Shown here: piece by piece, positions 1-8,428 of the stretch
How the letters are laid out: every line of letters starts with the position of its first letter
Numbering within the stretch: the stretch's first letter is position 1
NCBI GenBank assembly: GCA_934401915.1
Contig: CAKRSV010000005.1
Span: 124,001-188,000, forward strand
DNA length: 64,000 nucleotides
Direction of reading: 5' to 3'
From: an uncultured Lachnospiraceae bacterium
GTDB lineage: Bacteria > Bacillota > Clostridia > Lachnospirales > Lachnospiraceae
Made by a program: the position numbers and the translations under genes
The notes under the pieces: model-generated
What the model was told of the DNA's origin: nothing
The model's input: the letters and a program-made list of their open reading frames with translations, nothing else
Database searches by the model: none

Positions 1-65
1 TAACGTTGGAAAAACATCAAAAAAACTTTTGCCCATCTTCTCTTCCATCTTTTCTCTACTCTGTC

Positions 66-1124
66 TTAGTTCTCATTCCAGTGCAGAAGCTCTTCCCGCA
101 AAACAGACAGGAGCTGATCCTCCGGCACTTTCCGGATGATCTCTCCCCGCTTGATGAGAAGTCCCTCTCCTACACCCCCGGCAATGCCGATATCTGCCTC
201 TCTGGCTTCTCCGGGTCCGTTCACCGCGCAGCCCATGACTGCGACCTTGATGTCTAACGGGATATCCGCCACCATTGCCTCAACCTGGTTCGCCAGCCCG
301 ATCAGATCGATCCTCGTCCTCCCGCAGGTCGGACAGGACACCACTTCGATGCCGCCCTTCCGCAGCCCGAGCGTGCGCAGGATCAGTTTTGCCGACTTGA
401 TCTCCTCCACCGGATCGCCTGTCAGCGAGACGCGGATCGTATCTCCGATTCCTTCGTTTAAGATGATCCCGAGTCCGATCGCCGACTTGATGTTTCCGCT
501 GAGCACTGTGCCGGATTCCGTGATTCCCACATGAAGCGGGTGATCTGTCTTCTGCGCAAGGATCTCATGCGCCTTGACACACATCATCACATCCGACGAC
601 TTAATGCTGATGACCAGATTGTCATAGCCGAGGTCCTCTATGATCCCGACTTTGTCCAGCGCGCTCTCCACGATTCCCTCTGCGGTGACGCCATGATATT
701 TTTCTACCAGCTCACGCTCCAGCGATCCGCTGTTCACGCCCACACGGATCGGAATGTTCCGCTCCTTCGCCGCATCTACCACGGCGGCAACCTTTTCCCT
801 GCTGCCGATATTTCCCGGATTGATACGGATCTTGTCTGCCCCGTTCTCGATCGCAGCGATCGCCATCCTGTAGTCAAAGTGAATATCCGCCACCAGCGGA
901 ATATGGATCTGCCTGCGGATTTCTCCGATCGCCGCAGCCGCCTCCGCCGTAGGCACCGTGCACCGGATGATCTCGCACCCGGCTTTTTCCAGCCTGAGGA
1001 TCTGCTCCACCGTCGCCTGCACATCTTCTGTTCTTGTATTTGTCATCGACTGGATCAGAATGGGATTTCCCCCTCCGATCACGCGGTCTCCTATTTTCAC
1101 TGTCTTTGTCTTGTCACGATACAT
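66..1124 (-). CDS. ispG: 4-hydroxy-3-methylbut-2-en-1-yl diphosphate synthase (flavodoxin/ferredoxin type)
   Basis: IspG (GcpE) carries out the penultimate step of the MEP isoprenoid pathway, converting MEcPP to HMBPP in the cytoplasm with a [4Fe-4S] cluster. The 352-residue protein has the family's N-terminal TIM-barrel signature, with VADIHFDYR and KIRINPGNIG. Its C-terminal cluster ligands are visible in CPTCGRTRIDL and MGCAVNGPGEA, near residues 263 and 298. The length matches the short bacterial form without an inserted domain. I chose the ATG at 1124 because AGAGGG lies about 7 bases upstream; the longer frame needs a TTG with no site. It is the last gene after the phosphatase and kinase genes. 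The earlier MEP enzyme gene dxr is about 3 kb away on the same strand. Confidence 0.96.
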   Translation of the reverse strand: MYRDKTKTVKIGDRVIGGGNPILIQSMTNTRTEDVQATVEQILRLEKAGCEIIRCTVPTAEAAAAIGEIRRQIHIPLVADIHFDYRMAIAAIENGADKIRINPGNIGSREKVAAVVDAAKERNIPIRVGVNSGSLERELVEKYHGVTAEGIVESALDKVGIIEDLGYDNLVISIKSSDVMMCVKAHEILAQKTDHPLHVGITESGTVLSGNIKSAIGLGIILNEGIGDTIRVSLTGDPVEEIKSAKLILRTLGLRKGGIEVVSCPTCGRTRIDLIGLANQVEAMVADIPLDIKVAVMGCAVNGPGEAREADIGIAGGVGEGLLIKRGEIIRKVPEDQLLSVLREELLHWNEN

Positions 1125-1184
1125 CGTATATCCCTCTTTCAATCAACGCTCCTGCCCTTTTTCTGCAAAAGTCTCTCTGCAAAG

Positions 1185-2096
1185 CTACCGTAATATTATA
1201 CATGAATCCTTATAAAAAGTACACTCCCCCTTTTCCTGTGCAAGCCAGACGCTTTTCTCTATTTTATACAAAAACTTACCTGTTTTGCGTCTTGTTTCTC
1301 TGTTTGTACGCCATCCGTTTTTCCTGCATTTCTCCAGTTCCTCCTGCATTTCCTGCGCTGTCTGGAACCGCTCCTGCACCTGCGTTCTGACCACTTTTTC
1401 CAGAACCTTCTCAAAATTTCTGGAAAGCATCGGATTGTAGCACCGCGCCGGGAGCTTCCCATAAGGCGGCAGCGCCGGATCTGCCCCCGTCACCGCATAG
1501 TAAAGCACCCTGCCAAGCGAATAGAGATCAGAGGCCGGTCCGGGCAGCCCGGATGCACCGTCATCCTCTCCGGAAACCTCCGGCGCCGCATACCCTGCAG
1601 TAGCCCCCATCCGCCCGATCCCGGTGCCGTCATAACTCCGCCTTGCCGCCGCACCCCAGTCGGTCAGCCGCCATTTTCCGCAGCCGTCGAGCATCACATT
1701 GTCCGGCTTCAGATCTCCATATAAGACCATCGGCGTCCTCCCATGGATGTAACGCAGGCACTGTAAAAGCGCCAGCGCCAGCTCTCCAGCCTTCTCCTCG
1801 TCCAACGCGCCGTTTCGCTCCACATACTCTCTGAGACTCCCCCCGCCCAGGTATTCCATGATCAGGCAGCCTTCCTCGCTCACATCGTACAGTGCCGGAA
1901 GCATCGGATGCTGCAGCTCCTTTAAAAGCTGCGCTTCCCTCGCCAGGTTCTGCGCGCTGCCCTCTCTTTTCCGGTAAACCTTGACCGCCACCTGACGCAT
2001 AAGCTGCCTGTCCAGTCCGGCAAAGACCTCCGCCTGACTGCCCTCCCCCAGCTTTCTCTGGATTTCATACCGTCCGTCACACACTCTCTGCTCCAT
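1185..2096 (-). CDS. Cytosolic Hanks-type serine/threonine protein kinase, no PASTA domains
   Basis: This is a eukaryotic-like Ser/Thr kinase of about 303 residues. Visible elements are the glycine loop GEGSQAEV (17-24), the VAVKVY lysine (39), the helix C glutamate in LAREA (54) and the catalytic loop YGDLKPDN (126-133). DWG at 146-148 replaces the usual DFG, and the usual HRD is YGD, so the histidine is tyrosine; the catalytic Asp, Lys and Asn are kept. I see no transmembrane helix and no PASTA repeats, unlike PrkC/Stk1, so it should be soluble. The ATG at 2096 is preferred because GGGGAGGTGA lies about 8 bases upstream, inside the end of the phosphatase gene. The two genes overlap or abut and are probably translationally coupled. 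Substrates are unknown. Confidence 0.88.
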   Translation of the reverse strand: MEQRVCDGRYEIQRKLGEGSQAEVFAGLDRQLMRQVAVKVYRKREGSAQNLAREAQLLKELQHPMLPALYDVSEEGCLIMEYLGGGSLREYVERNGALDEEKAGELALALLQCLRYIHGRTPMVLYGDLKPDNVMLDGCGKWRLTDWGAAARRSYDGTGIGRMGATAGYAAPEVSGEDDGASGLPGPASDLYSLGRVLYYAVTGADPALPPYGKLPARCYNPMLSRNFEKVLEKVVRTQVQERFQTAQEMQEELEKCRKNGWRTNRETRRKTGKFLYKIEKSVWLAQEKGECTFYKDSCIILR

Positions 2097-2104
2097 CTGC
2101 CACG

Positions 2105-2839
2105 TCACCTCCCCGTCCTTACATAAACTGCCGAAAGGTTATCCCTCTCGCCTCTTCTCCGGCAGCATCCTGCGATCTCCCGCAGTCTTCTGCCGATCTG
2201 TTCCTCCCCGGTGATGCCCTGCGGTGCAAGCACCCCGCCCAGCTCCCCTTCCTCCATCCTCCGGTAAAATCCGTCGCTGCAGATCAGAAAGCCTTCCCCT
2301 GCACGCACCGTCCCAAGGCTGTGATCCGGGCAGAAAAAGCCGAAACTTCCGACACATCTGGTCAGACTGCTGCTCCCGACCTTGTGATCCTTCGTCAGAC
2401 ATATGATCTCCGTCTCCTGTCTGCACCTCTTACCTCGGACGCGGTATATCCGGCTGTCCCCCAGATGCCACAACAGATACCTCTGCTCCCAGATCACAAT
2501 CACCGACATGGTCGTTCCGAGCTGGAGCTGCTCTCTTTGCGCATACCCTTTAAAGCACGCCTGCATCTGGTATACCAGCCGGTCCAGCGATCTCCGTATC
2601 ACCCACAGCCTCTTCCTGCGGCGCACGGACGGCAGCAGTGTGTCGTAGAACCACTCCTGAAGCTGCCTGGTCACCAGCGCGCTTGCCACTTCGCCGCCGC
2701 TGTGTCCTCCCATTCCGTCACAGACCGCGGCAAGCAGCACCCGCCCCCGTCCGGTCAAAGCGGTCAGCAAAACGACAGCGTCCTGGTTCTGCTCCCGCCA
2801 TTCCCCCTTTTCCCAAAATACATCCGATAAAAAACGCAC
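2105..2839 (-). CDS. PP2C-family serine/threonine protein phosphatase
   Basis: A 244-residue metal-dependent PPM/PP2C phosphatase, the likely counterpart of the adjacent kinase. Family motifs appear in order: REQNQDA (about 15-21), VCDGMGGHSGGEVAS (about 38-52), GTTMSV, HLGDSRIYRVR, LICSDGFY and RDNLSAVYV at the C-terminus. The metal-binding aspartates of the first two, the SDG and the RDN motifs are present, so an active enzyme is expected. No membrane segment is visible. Translation starts at a GTG (2839) with AGGAGG 5 bases upstream. It is the first gene after a 260-base gap holding the rseP terminator and a possible promoter, so it probably heads a unit with the kinase and perhaps ispG. 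Confidence 0.9.
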   Translation of the reverse strand: MRFLSDVFWEKGEWREQNQDAVVLLTALTGRGRVLLAAVCDGMGGHSGGEVASALVTRQLQEWFYDTLLPSVRRRKRLWVIRRSLDRLVYQMQACFKGYAQREQLQLGTTMSVIVIWEQRYLLWHLGDSRIYRVRGKRCRQETEIICLTKDHKVGSSSLTRCVGSFGFFCPDHSLGTVRAGEGFLICSDGFYRRMEEGELGGVLAPQGITGEEQIGRRLREIAGCCRRRGERDNLSAVYVRTGR

Positions 2840-3009
2840 GAATACCTCCTATTCTGAAATGCGACCACGCGAAAACAGACTCCGGCTCTTTTCCCGTTGC
2901 ACTCCTTATCCAATCTTTGCGTTGAAATATGACGATACGCCTGAACTACTAAGTATTTATGACATTACTGGCAGACAGATCTCTGCCGTTTATGGTTTAT
3001 GACAAAATT

Positions 3010-3038
3010 AGTTTAACATAAGATTAAAGAAAATACAA
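3010..3038 (-). promoter_or_regulatory. Candidate sigma-A promoter for the phosphatase-kinase unit
   Basis: Read on the minus strand, TTGTAT (3033-3038) and TAAACT (3010-3015) are separated by 17 bases in an A/T-rich stretch. This lies downstream of the rseP terminator and about 170 bases before the GTG start of the phosphatase. The match to consensus is only moderate. The leader of over 150 bases shows no riboswitch that I recognise. Confidence 0.4.
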
Positions 3039-3081
3039 TCTTCTATTTTCGGGTGCTCCGCTCACAGGATGATCTGGAATC

Positions 3082-3114
3082 AAAAAAAGCTGGCGCACAT
3101 CAATGCACCAGCTT
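3082..3114 (-). terminator. Rho-independent terminator of the pyrH-rseP unit
   Basis: On the minus strand an inverted repeat with arms AAGCTGGTGCA and TGTGCGCCAGCTT is followed by a run of seven T. The stem begins inside the last codons of rseP, so the rseP stop codon lies in the hairpin loop. This cleanly separates rseP from the phosphatase gene. Confidence 0.85.
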
Positions 3115-4188
3115 CATAATATCGTTATACATCACAAAGACCATCAGGATCATAAAGGCAACAAACCCTGCGAAATGAACCATCCCTTCTTTTTCCGGCG
3201 GGATCGGCTTCCCGCGGATCACCTCAATGAACATGAACACCAGTCTTCCTCCATCCAGCGCCGGAAGCGGCAGCAGATTGAGGATTCCCAGATTCACCGA
3301 AAGCAGGATCACAATATTCATCATCGTAAACAGAATGGAAGATACGCCGTAGGGCTTTACCTCCTCGTAGGTGTCGCCGACAAACTGCGCCATCCCGATC
3401 GGTCCGGATACGTCGTCCTTTGACGCCTGACCGGTCAGCAGCATCCCCAGGCTCTTGTAGGTTGCCTTCACCCAGTATTCCACCTCGTACGCGCTGTACT
3501 GGAACACCTGAAACGGATTGCATTTCATATACTCTCCGGCGCCCATCAGTCCGATATAATATCGTCCTGCCGTCTCGTCATACATCGGCGTCACGACTGT
3601 TTCCATCTTCTGTCCGTCCCGCTTATACTGGATCTCCAGGCTTTCTCCCTTGTTCAGGGCGGAGATCAGGCTGATCTCCCGGTACACATGGATCCGCTCA
3701 TGACCGATTTTGGTGATCACATCCCCTGCCTGCAGTCCCGCTGCCTCCGCGGGGGAATTTTCCATGAAACCGGTCACGACCGGACGGTCTACCCCGGTAA
3801 ACGCGACGATGACCAGCGCAAAGACAAACGCCAGGATAAAATTGAAAAACGGTCCGGCAAAGACCGTGGCAATCCGTTTCCAGACGCCTGCTTCCGTAAA
3901 GGCACAACCCTCTGCCTGCAATTTCGGGCGATCCCCTTCCTCGGATACCCGCTCGTTCTCCTGCAGGTTTCCATCCTCGCCGTCAAACATACACGCCCCG
4001 CCAAGCGGAAGCAGCTTGAGGGAATACTTCGTTCCTCCCTTTTCAAATGAAAAGAGCGTCGGTCCCATTCCCACACAAAATTCCAGCACGCGGATCCCGT
4101 TGCGGCGGCCGATCAGATAATGGCCAAATTCATGAGAAATCACCACGATGCCAAAAATTACAAGAAATAAGATAATGGTTGCTATCAA
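3100..4188 (-). CDS. rseP: Site-2 intramembrane zinc metalloprotease (RseP/RasP)
   Basis: This membrane protease of the M50 family cleaves membrane-anchored substrates such as anti-sigma factors and signal-peptide remnants inside the bilayer. The N-terminal helix carries the zinc site HEFGH (about residues 19-23). A central PDZ domain includes SPAEAAGLQAGDVI, and the second catalytic motif LPLPALDGGRL is near residue 305. About four transmembrane helices are visible. The start is a TTG at 4188, four bases after the dxr stop codon, with GGAGA about 8 bases upstream formed by the last dxr codons. The longer ATG frame would overlap dxr by about 50 bases and add charged residues. The corrected length is 362 residues, as in rasP of Bacillus, with the same neighbours. 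Confidence 0.94.
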   Translation of the reverse strand: MIATIILFLVIFGIVVISHEFGHYLIGRRNGIRVLEFCVGMGPTLFSFEKGGTKYSLKLLPLGGACMFDGEDGNLQENERVSEEGDRPKLQAEGCAFTEAGVWKRIATVFAGPFFNFILAFVFALVIVAFTGVDRPVVTGFMENSPAEAAGLQAGDVITKIGHERIHVYREISLISALNKGESLEIQYKRDGQKMETVVTPMYDETAGRYYIGLMGAGEYMKCNPFQVFQYSAYEVEYWVKATYKSLGMLLTGQASKDDVSGPIGMAQFVGDTYEEVKPYGVSSILFTMMNIVILLSVNLGILNLLPLPALDGGRLVFMFIEVIRGKPIPPEKEGMVHFAGFVAFMILMVFVMYNDIMKLVH

Positions 4189-4192
4189 TTTT

Positions 4193-5341
4193 TTATTCTC
4201 CAAACTTTCGATTGATAAATTCGTAGGTCGCCTGTTCCGTCTCAAGGATCTTTTCGACAGACGGATCCTGCGTCACCTGATGCTCCCGCATAGACGCTTC
4301 GATCAGCTCCGGTATCTGCAAAAAGCGGATCTTTTTCTGCAGGAACAGCGCAACCGCCCGCTCGTTTGCCGCGTTGAACACAGTGGGCATCGTCCCTCCC
4401 GTGCGCGCCGCCTCGTAGGCAAGTGCAAGTCCCCGGAAGGTTTCCACATCAGGCCTCTCAAAGGTGAGCTGCCCAAGGGCAAAGAAATCCACCCTTCCGT
4501 TGTTCATCGGCCGCCGGTCAGGGTAAAACAGCGCATACTGGATCGGCAGCTTCATATCCGGCACGCCAAGCTGCGCCATGATCCCTCCATCGACAAATTC
4601 CACACCTGAATGGACGATACTCTGCGGATGCACCAACACCTGGATCTGATCCAGCTCCACATCAAAGAGCCATTTTGCCTCCATAACCTCCAGTCCCTTG
4701 TTGCAGAGGGATGCAGAATCGATCGTCACTTTCTTTCCCATTGACCAGTTCGGGTGCTTCAGCGCATCCTCCACCGTCATGTGTTCCAGTTCTTCTCTCT
4801 TTTTCCCACGGAACGGACCGCCGGACGCCGTAAGCAGGATCTTGCTGATGCGATCCTTTCTCTCTCCGTGCAGCGACTGAAAAATAGCGCTGTGTTCGCT
4901 GTCGACCGGCAGGATCGGCACGCCAAGTTTCCTGGACAGGGGCATGATCAGATGCCCGGCGCACACCAGCGTCTCCTTATTGGCCAGCGCGATCGCCTTA
5001 CCGCTCTCGATCGCTGCGATCGTCGGTCTGATACCAATCATTCCCACAATTCCGGTAACTAATACCTCCATTTCGGCAAGTGTGGAAACCTCGAGCAGTC
5101 CGTCCATCCCACTCGTCACGCGAACCTGAAGATCCTTCACTCTCTGACGCAGATCTTCAGCCGCCTTTTCACTCCACATCGCCACTAAGGACGGGTGAAA
5201 TTCCCTGATCTGTTTTTCCATCAATTCCACATTGGAACCTGCCGCCAAAGATACTACCTCTATATCCGGCTCTTTTCTTACAATATCCAGTGTCTGGGTT
5301 CCGATCGAACCGGTCGAACCCAAAATACCTATCTTCTTCAT
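4193..5341 (-). CDS. dxr: 1-deoxy-D-xylulose 5-phosphate reductoisomerase
   Basis: Dxr (IspC) makes MEP from DXP using NADPH, the first committed step of the MEP isoprenoid pathway. The 382-residue protein starts with the Rossmann motif GSTGSIGTQTL (8-18). It contains NKETLVCAG and LPVDSEHSAIFQ, the latter carrying the metal-binding Asp and Glu. Further on are TASGGPF, HPNWSMGKKVTIDSA and the C-terminal helical domain with FNAANE. Length and motif order are typical. It is tightly linked to cdsA upstream and rseP downstream. Confidence 0.97.
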   Translation of the reverse strand: MKKIGILGSTGSIGTQTLDIVRKEPDIEVVSLAAGSNVELMEKQIREFHPSLVAMWSEKAAEDLRQRVKDLQVRVTSGMDGLLEVSTLAEMEVLVTGIVGMIGIRPTIAAIESGKAIALANKETLVCAGHLIMPLSRKLGVPILPVDSEHSAIFQSLHGERKDRISKILLTASGGPFRGKKREELEHMTVEDALKHPNWSMGKKVTIDSASLCNKGLEVMEAKWLFDVELDQIQVLVHPQSIVHSGVEFVDGGIMAQLGVPDMKLPIQYALFYPDRRPMNNGRVDFFALGQLTFERPDVETFRGLALAYEAARTGGTMPTVFNAANERAVALFLQKKIRFLQIPELIEASMREHQVTQDPSVEKILETEQATYEFINRKFGE

Positions 5342-5366
5342 CTGTCTTAGCCTCTCTTCTGTTCTT

Positions 5367-6239
5367 CTACAGGCTGACGCCGCCCCACGAGCTGATCAGC
5401 ACCAGACCACCGAGCACCAGCGGCGTAGCGATGATCACACTGTCAAAGCGATCCATAATCCCACCATGCCCCGGAATCAGCTTACCGTAATCCTTGATGC
5501 CGTGGTCTCTCTTGATCGCCGATGCGACAAGATCTCCGACCATGGATACCAGCGCCCCGACTACTCCGAGAGCCGCAGCCATCAGCGGCGGGATCGGCGT
5601 ATCCGTATAGACGTTGATGACAAAATGCGTATAGATCAGCAGCAGAAGCGCCGCGCCTGCAATGCCTCCGATCGCTCCCTCTACCGATTTCTTAGGACTC
5701 AGCTTAGGAGTCATCTTATGCTTTCCGAACAGGACTCCCACAGCATACGCGCAGGTATCGCTTCCCCAGGAACACAGAAAGACGAACCATACCAGATAGC
5801 GCCCCTCCGTGAAGCCTTCCCGGATCAGATAGATAAAGGAAAGCATGAGCGGCACATATAAAAACGCAAACATCGCCGCCATCACCTGTCCCGCTTTGTA
5901 CTTAGGGAAAGTGAACACATAGAGAAAAAGAAATACCAGCATCGTCAGGATCGTAAATCCCAGCACGATCGGATAGCAATCCTCCAGCGTTCCACCGCGG
6001 TACGGATTCAGCCCTGCAGAAACAGCCGCGTAATACAGAACGATCATCACCGTTCCCGCAATTTCCAACGCAGACCATCCTTCCTTCTCTCCGTTCACCT
6101 TGCAAGCCTTCGTCAGTTCCCTGTAGCCCACAAGCGATATAAAAAGAAGGATTCCTGCCAGCACGGCGCCTCCCGTCAGGATCGTAAGCACCGCTATCAC
6201 TACCAGTATCACACCGCTGATCAGTCTCGTCCTAAACAT
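5367..6239 (-). CDS. cdsA: Phosphatidate cytidylyltransferase
   Basis: CdsA makes CDP-diacylglycerol from CTP and phosphatidic acid, the branch point for phospholipid synthesis. This is a 290-residue integral membrane protein with about eight hydrophobic segments from residue 9 onward. The CdsA signature is near the C-terminus: SAIKRDHGIKDYGKLIPGHG followed by GIMDRFDS, carrying the conserved Asp residues. SPKKSVEGAIGG upstream is also characteristic. It sits between uppS and dxr, as in many Firmicutes. Confidence 0.96.
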   Translation of the reverse strand: MFRTRLISGVILVVIAVLTILTGGAVLAGILLFISLVGYRELTKACKVNGEKEGWSALEIAGTVMIVLYYAAVSAGLNPYRGGTLEDCYPIVLGFTILTMLVFLFLYVFTFPKYKAGQVMAAMFAFLYVPLMLSFIYLIREGFTEGRYLVWFVFLCSWGSDTCAYAVGVLFGKHKMTPKLSPKKSVEGAIGGIAGAALLLLIYTHFVINVYTDTPIPPLMAAALGVVGALVSMVGDLVASAIKRDHGIKDYGKLIPGHGGIMDRFDSVIIATPLVLGGLVLISSWGGVSL

Positions 6240-6250
6240 AACAACCTCTC

Positions 6251-6970
6251 CTACTCTTCCGTGACAAGGCCATATCTTCTGTCTCTTTTATTATATGCCT
6301 CCACTGCTTTCATCAATTCTTCTTTCGAAAAATCAGGCCAGGCAACCGGTGTAAAATAAAACTCGGTATAGGCCAGCTGCCATAACAGGAAATTCGAGAT
6401 CCGCAGCTCGTTACAGGTACGGATCAGCAGATCCGGCTCCGGGATTCCCTTCGTGTCGAGCGCGTCGCTGATCGACTCTTCCGTGATCTGCTCCGGCGTC
6501 AGTTCTCCCCTTTGCACCTGCCAGGAAAGCTGCCGCACCGCCCGGACGATCTCATCCCGTCCGCCATAATTGATCGCAATCTGGAAATGAAGTCCCGTAT
6601 TTTCCTTCGTAGCCTCCTCCAGCTGTTCGATCCGGTCGCGGATATCCTGGTCGAGCCTGCTCTTTTCCCCGATCACGCGCACACACATATTGTTTTTTGC
6701 CGCTGTCTTGAGGCAGGTCTTCATGTAGTTCCTAAGCAGCGTCATCAGCGCATCCACTTCCTCCTTGGGGCGATTCCAGTTTTCCGTGGAAAAGGCATAC
6801 ACCGTAAGGTACTGTATCCCCATCCGGTACGCCTCCTCGCAGATCACTTCCACCGTCTTTGCGCCCTGCACATGCCCGTAGTTGCGCGGCATCCCCTTAC
6901 TCTTCGCCCAGCGTCCATTCCCGTCAAGAATGATCGCCACATGGTTTGGTATCTTTAATTCCTCTGCCAT
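6251..6970 (-). CDS. uppS: Isoprenyl transferase (undecaprenyl diphosphate synthase)
   Basis: This cis-prenyltransferase elongates farnesyl diphosphate with isopentenyl units to C55 undecaprenyl diphosphate, the lipid carrier for cell wall synthesis. The N-terminus HVAIILDGNGRWA holds the catalytic Asp. TVYAFSTENWNRP, INYGGRDEI and the C-terminal DLLIRTCNELRISNFLLWQ are family motifs. I place the start at the ATG at 6970, with GAGAGG about 8 bases upstream, giving 239 residues. The longer frame adds 34 residues with no similarity to the family. It connects the MEP genes to wall and membrane synthesis in this cluster. Confidence 0.96.
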   Translation of the reverse strand: MAEELKIPNHVAIILDGNGRWAKSKGMPRNYGHVQGAKTVEVICEEAYRMGIQYLTVYAFSTENWNRPKEEVDALMTLLRNYMKTCLKTAAKNNMCVRVIGEKSRLDQDIRDRIEQLEEATKENTGLHFQIAINYGGRDEIVRAVRQLSWQVQRGELTPEQITEESISDALDTKGIPEPDLLIRTCNELRISNFLLWQLAYTEFYFTPVAWPDFSKEELMKAVEAYNKRDRRYGLVTEE

Positions 6971-7103
6971 TCTTATCCTCTCATTTACCAGTAAAGAGGG
7001 ACAACAGAATATCCTTATCCTGCAAGCCCCTCTCTTCGCTGCGTTTCTTTCTATATATACTTTGTAACTCATCGGATATACCGACTTGCTGCGCTGATGC
7101 CGC

Positions 7104-7655
7104 CTATACGGTCAGGATCTCTTTGGACTTATCCTCTACCAGCTTGTCGATATCCTTGATGTACTTATCGGTCAGTTTCTGAAGGTCATCCTCCAGCTCC
7201 TTAATCTCATCCTCGGAAACCTCTGTCTTTGCGAGTTTCTTGAAAGCGTCGTTTCCATCCCGTCTCACGTTCCGGATCACAACCTTGTTCTCCTCGCCGC
7301 GCTTCTTGACGTCCTTCACCAGCTCTTTTCTCCGCTCCTCGGTCAGCTCCGGGAATACCAGACGGATCAGTGTTCCGTCGTTCGTCGGGGTAATGCCTAC
7401 ATCCGACATCATGATCGCCTTCTCGATCTCCTTGAGCAGGCTCTTCTCCCAGGGTGCGATCTGAATGATACGCGCCTCCGGCACGGTGATATTTCCCACC
7501 TGCTGGATCGGTGTGGGCGTTCCGTAATAATCTACCTTGATCTTGTCCAGCACGTGCGGATTTGCACGCCCTGCACGGATCGCTCCCAGATCGGTCGCTA
7601 AAAATTCATATGCTTTCTGCATTTTCTCTTCGTATGGTTTTAATCTGGCATCCAT
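7104..7655 (-). CDS. frr: Ribosome recycling factor
   Basis: RRF splits the post-termination ribosome together with EF-G. At 183 residues it has the normal length. Diagnostic stretches are LGAIRAGRANPHVLDKIKVDYYG (residues 23-45) and VRNVRRDGNDAFKKL, followed by the long charged helix of the three-helix bundle at the C-terminus. It lies between pyrH and uppS, the conserved order. Confidence 0.97.
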   Translation of the reverse strand: MDARLKPYEEKMQKAYEFLATDLGAIRAGRANPHVLDKIKVDYYGTPTPIQQVGNITVPEARIIQIAPWEKSLLKEIEKAIMMSDVGITPTNDGTLIRLVFPELTEERRKELVKDVKKRGEENKVVIRNVRRDGNDAFKKLAKTEVSEDEIKELEDDLQKLTDKYIKDIDKLVEDKSKEILTV

Positions 7656-7694
7656 TGTTCTATCGTCCTCCGTAATATTTTATTTCAAACCATT

Positions 7695-8390
7695 CTATAC
7701 CGTTACCTTGGTTCCGTTAAACTTACCCTTCACGGTATTCACAATGCTGTCTTTCTCGTTCAGGCTGAATACCCACATCGGCATCTTGTTATCCCGCGCG
7801 AGGATCGACGCTGTCATATCTACCACCTGAAGATTCTTCTCGATCACTTCGTGGATGGAAACCTCGTCATAGCGCTTCGCTGCCGGGTTGATCCTCGGAT
7901 CGTCATCATACACACCGTCAACTGCCTTGGCGAGCAGGATCACATCGGCGTCAACCTCCACTGCACGGAGCACCACTCCCGTATCTGTTGAAAAATACGG
8001 ATGTCCTGTTCCGCCTGCAAAGAAAACAACCATGTTCTTTGCAAAATATTTGTTTGCCCTGTCCTTCGAAAAGAGCTTGGTAAACGAACCGCACTCAAAC
8101 GGCGTCAGTATGTTTGTCATCATTCCCGTAGAGCGGAAGATCTCCGACACGTAGATACAGTTCATGATCGTCGCAAGCATACCGATCTGGTCTGCTTTCG
8201 TCCGGTCGATATTTTCGCTGGAACGGCCTCTCCAGAAATTGCCGCCTCCGATCACGATCCCGACCTGGATCCCGTCATCGACAAGCTGCTTCACCTGTAA
8301 GGCTACTCCCCGCACCGTCTCCTCATCAAAGCCGGTCTTTTTCTCTCCTGCCAGTGCCTCACCACTGAGTTTTAAGAGTATTCGCTGCAT
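7695..8390 (-). CDS. pyrH: UMP kinase
   Basis: PyrH phosphorylates UMP to UDP and belongs to the amino-acid kinase superfamily. The N-terminal LLKLSGEALAG binds phosphate. GIVIGGGNFWRGR and GTGHPYFSTDT are family signatures, the latter at the nucleotide and UMP site. At 231 residues it is slightly shorter than average because the N-terminus begins directly at the first strand. GGAGA lies about 8 bases before the ATG. It is the first conserved gene after the bactofilin gene. Confidence 0.96.
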   Translation of the reverse strand: MQRILLKLSGEALAGEKKTGFDEETVRGVALQVKQLVDDGIQVGIVIGGGNFWRGRSSENIDRTKADQIGMLATIMNCIYVSEIFRSTGMMTNILTPFECGSFTKLFSKDRANKYFAKNMVVFFAGGTGHPYFSTDTGVVLRAVEVDADVILLAKAVDGVYDDDPRINPAAKRYDEVSIHEVIEKNLQVVDMTASILARDNKMPMWVFSLNEKDSIVNTVKGKFNGTKVTV

Positions 8391-8428
8391 ATTCTATTCT
8401 CCTGTTATCCCAATTCGTTCTGTTCCGG

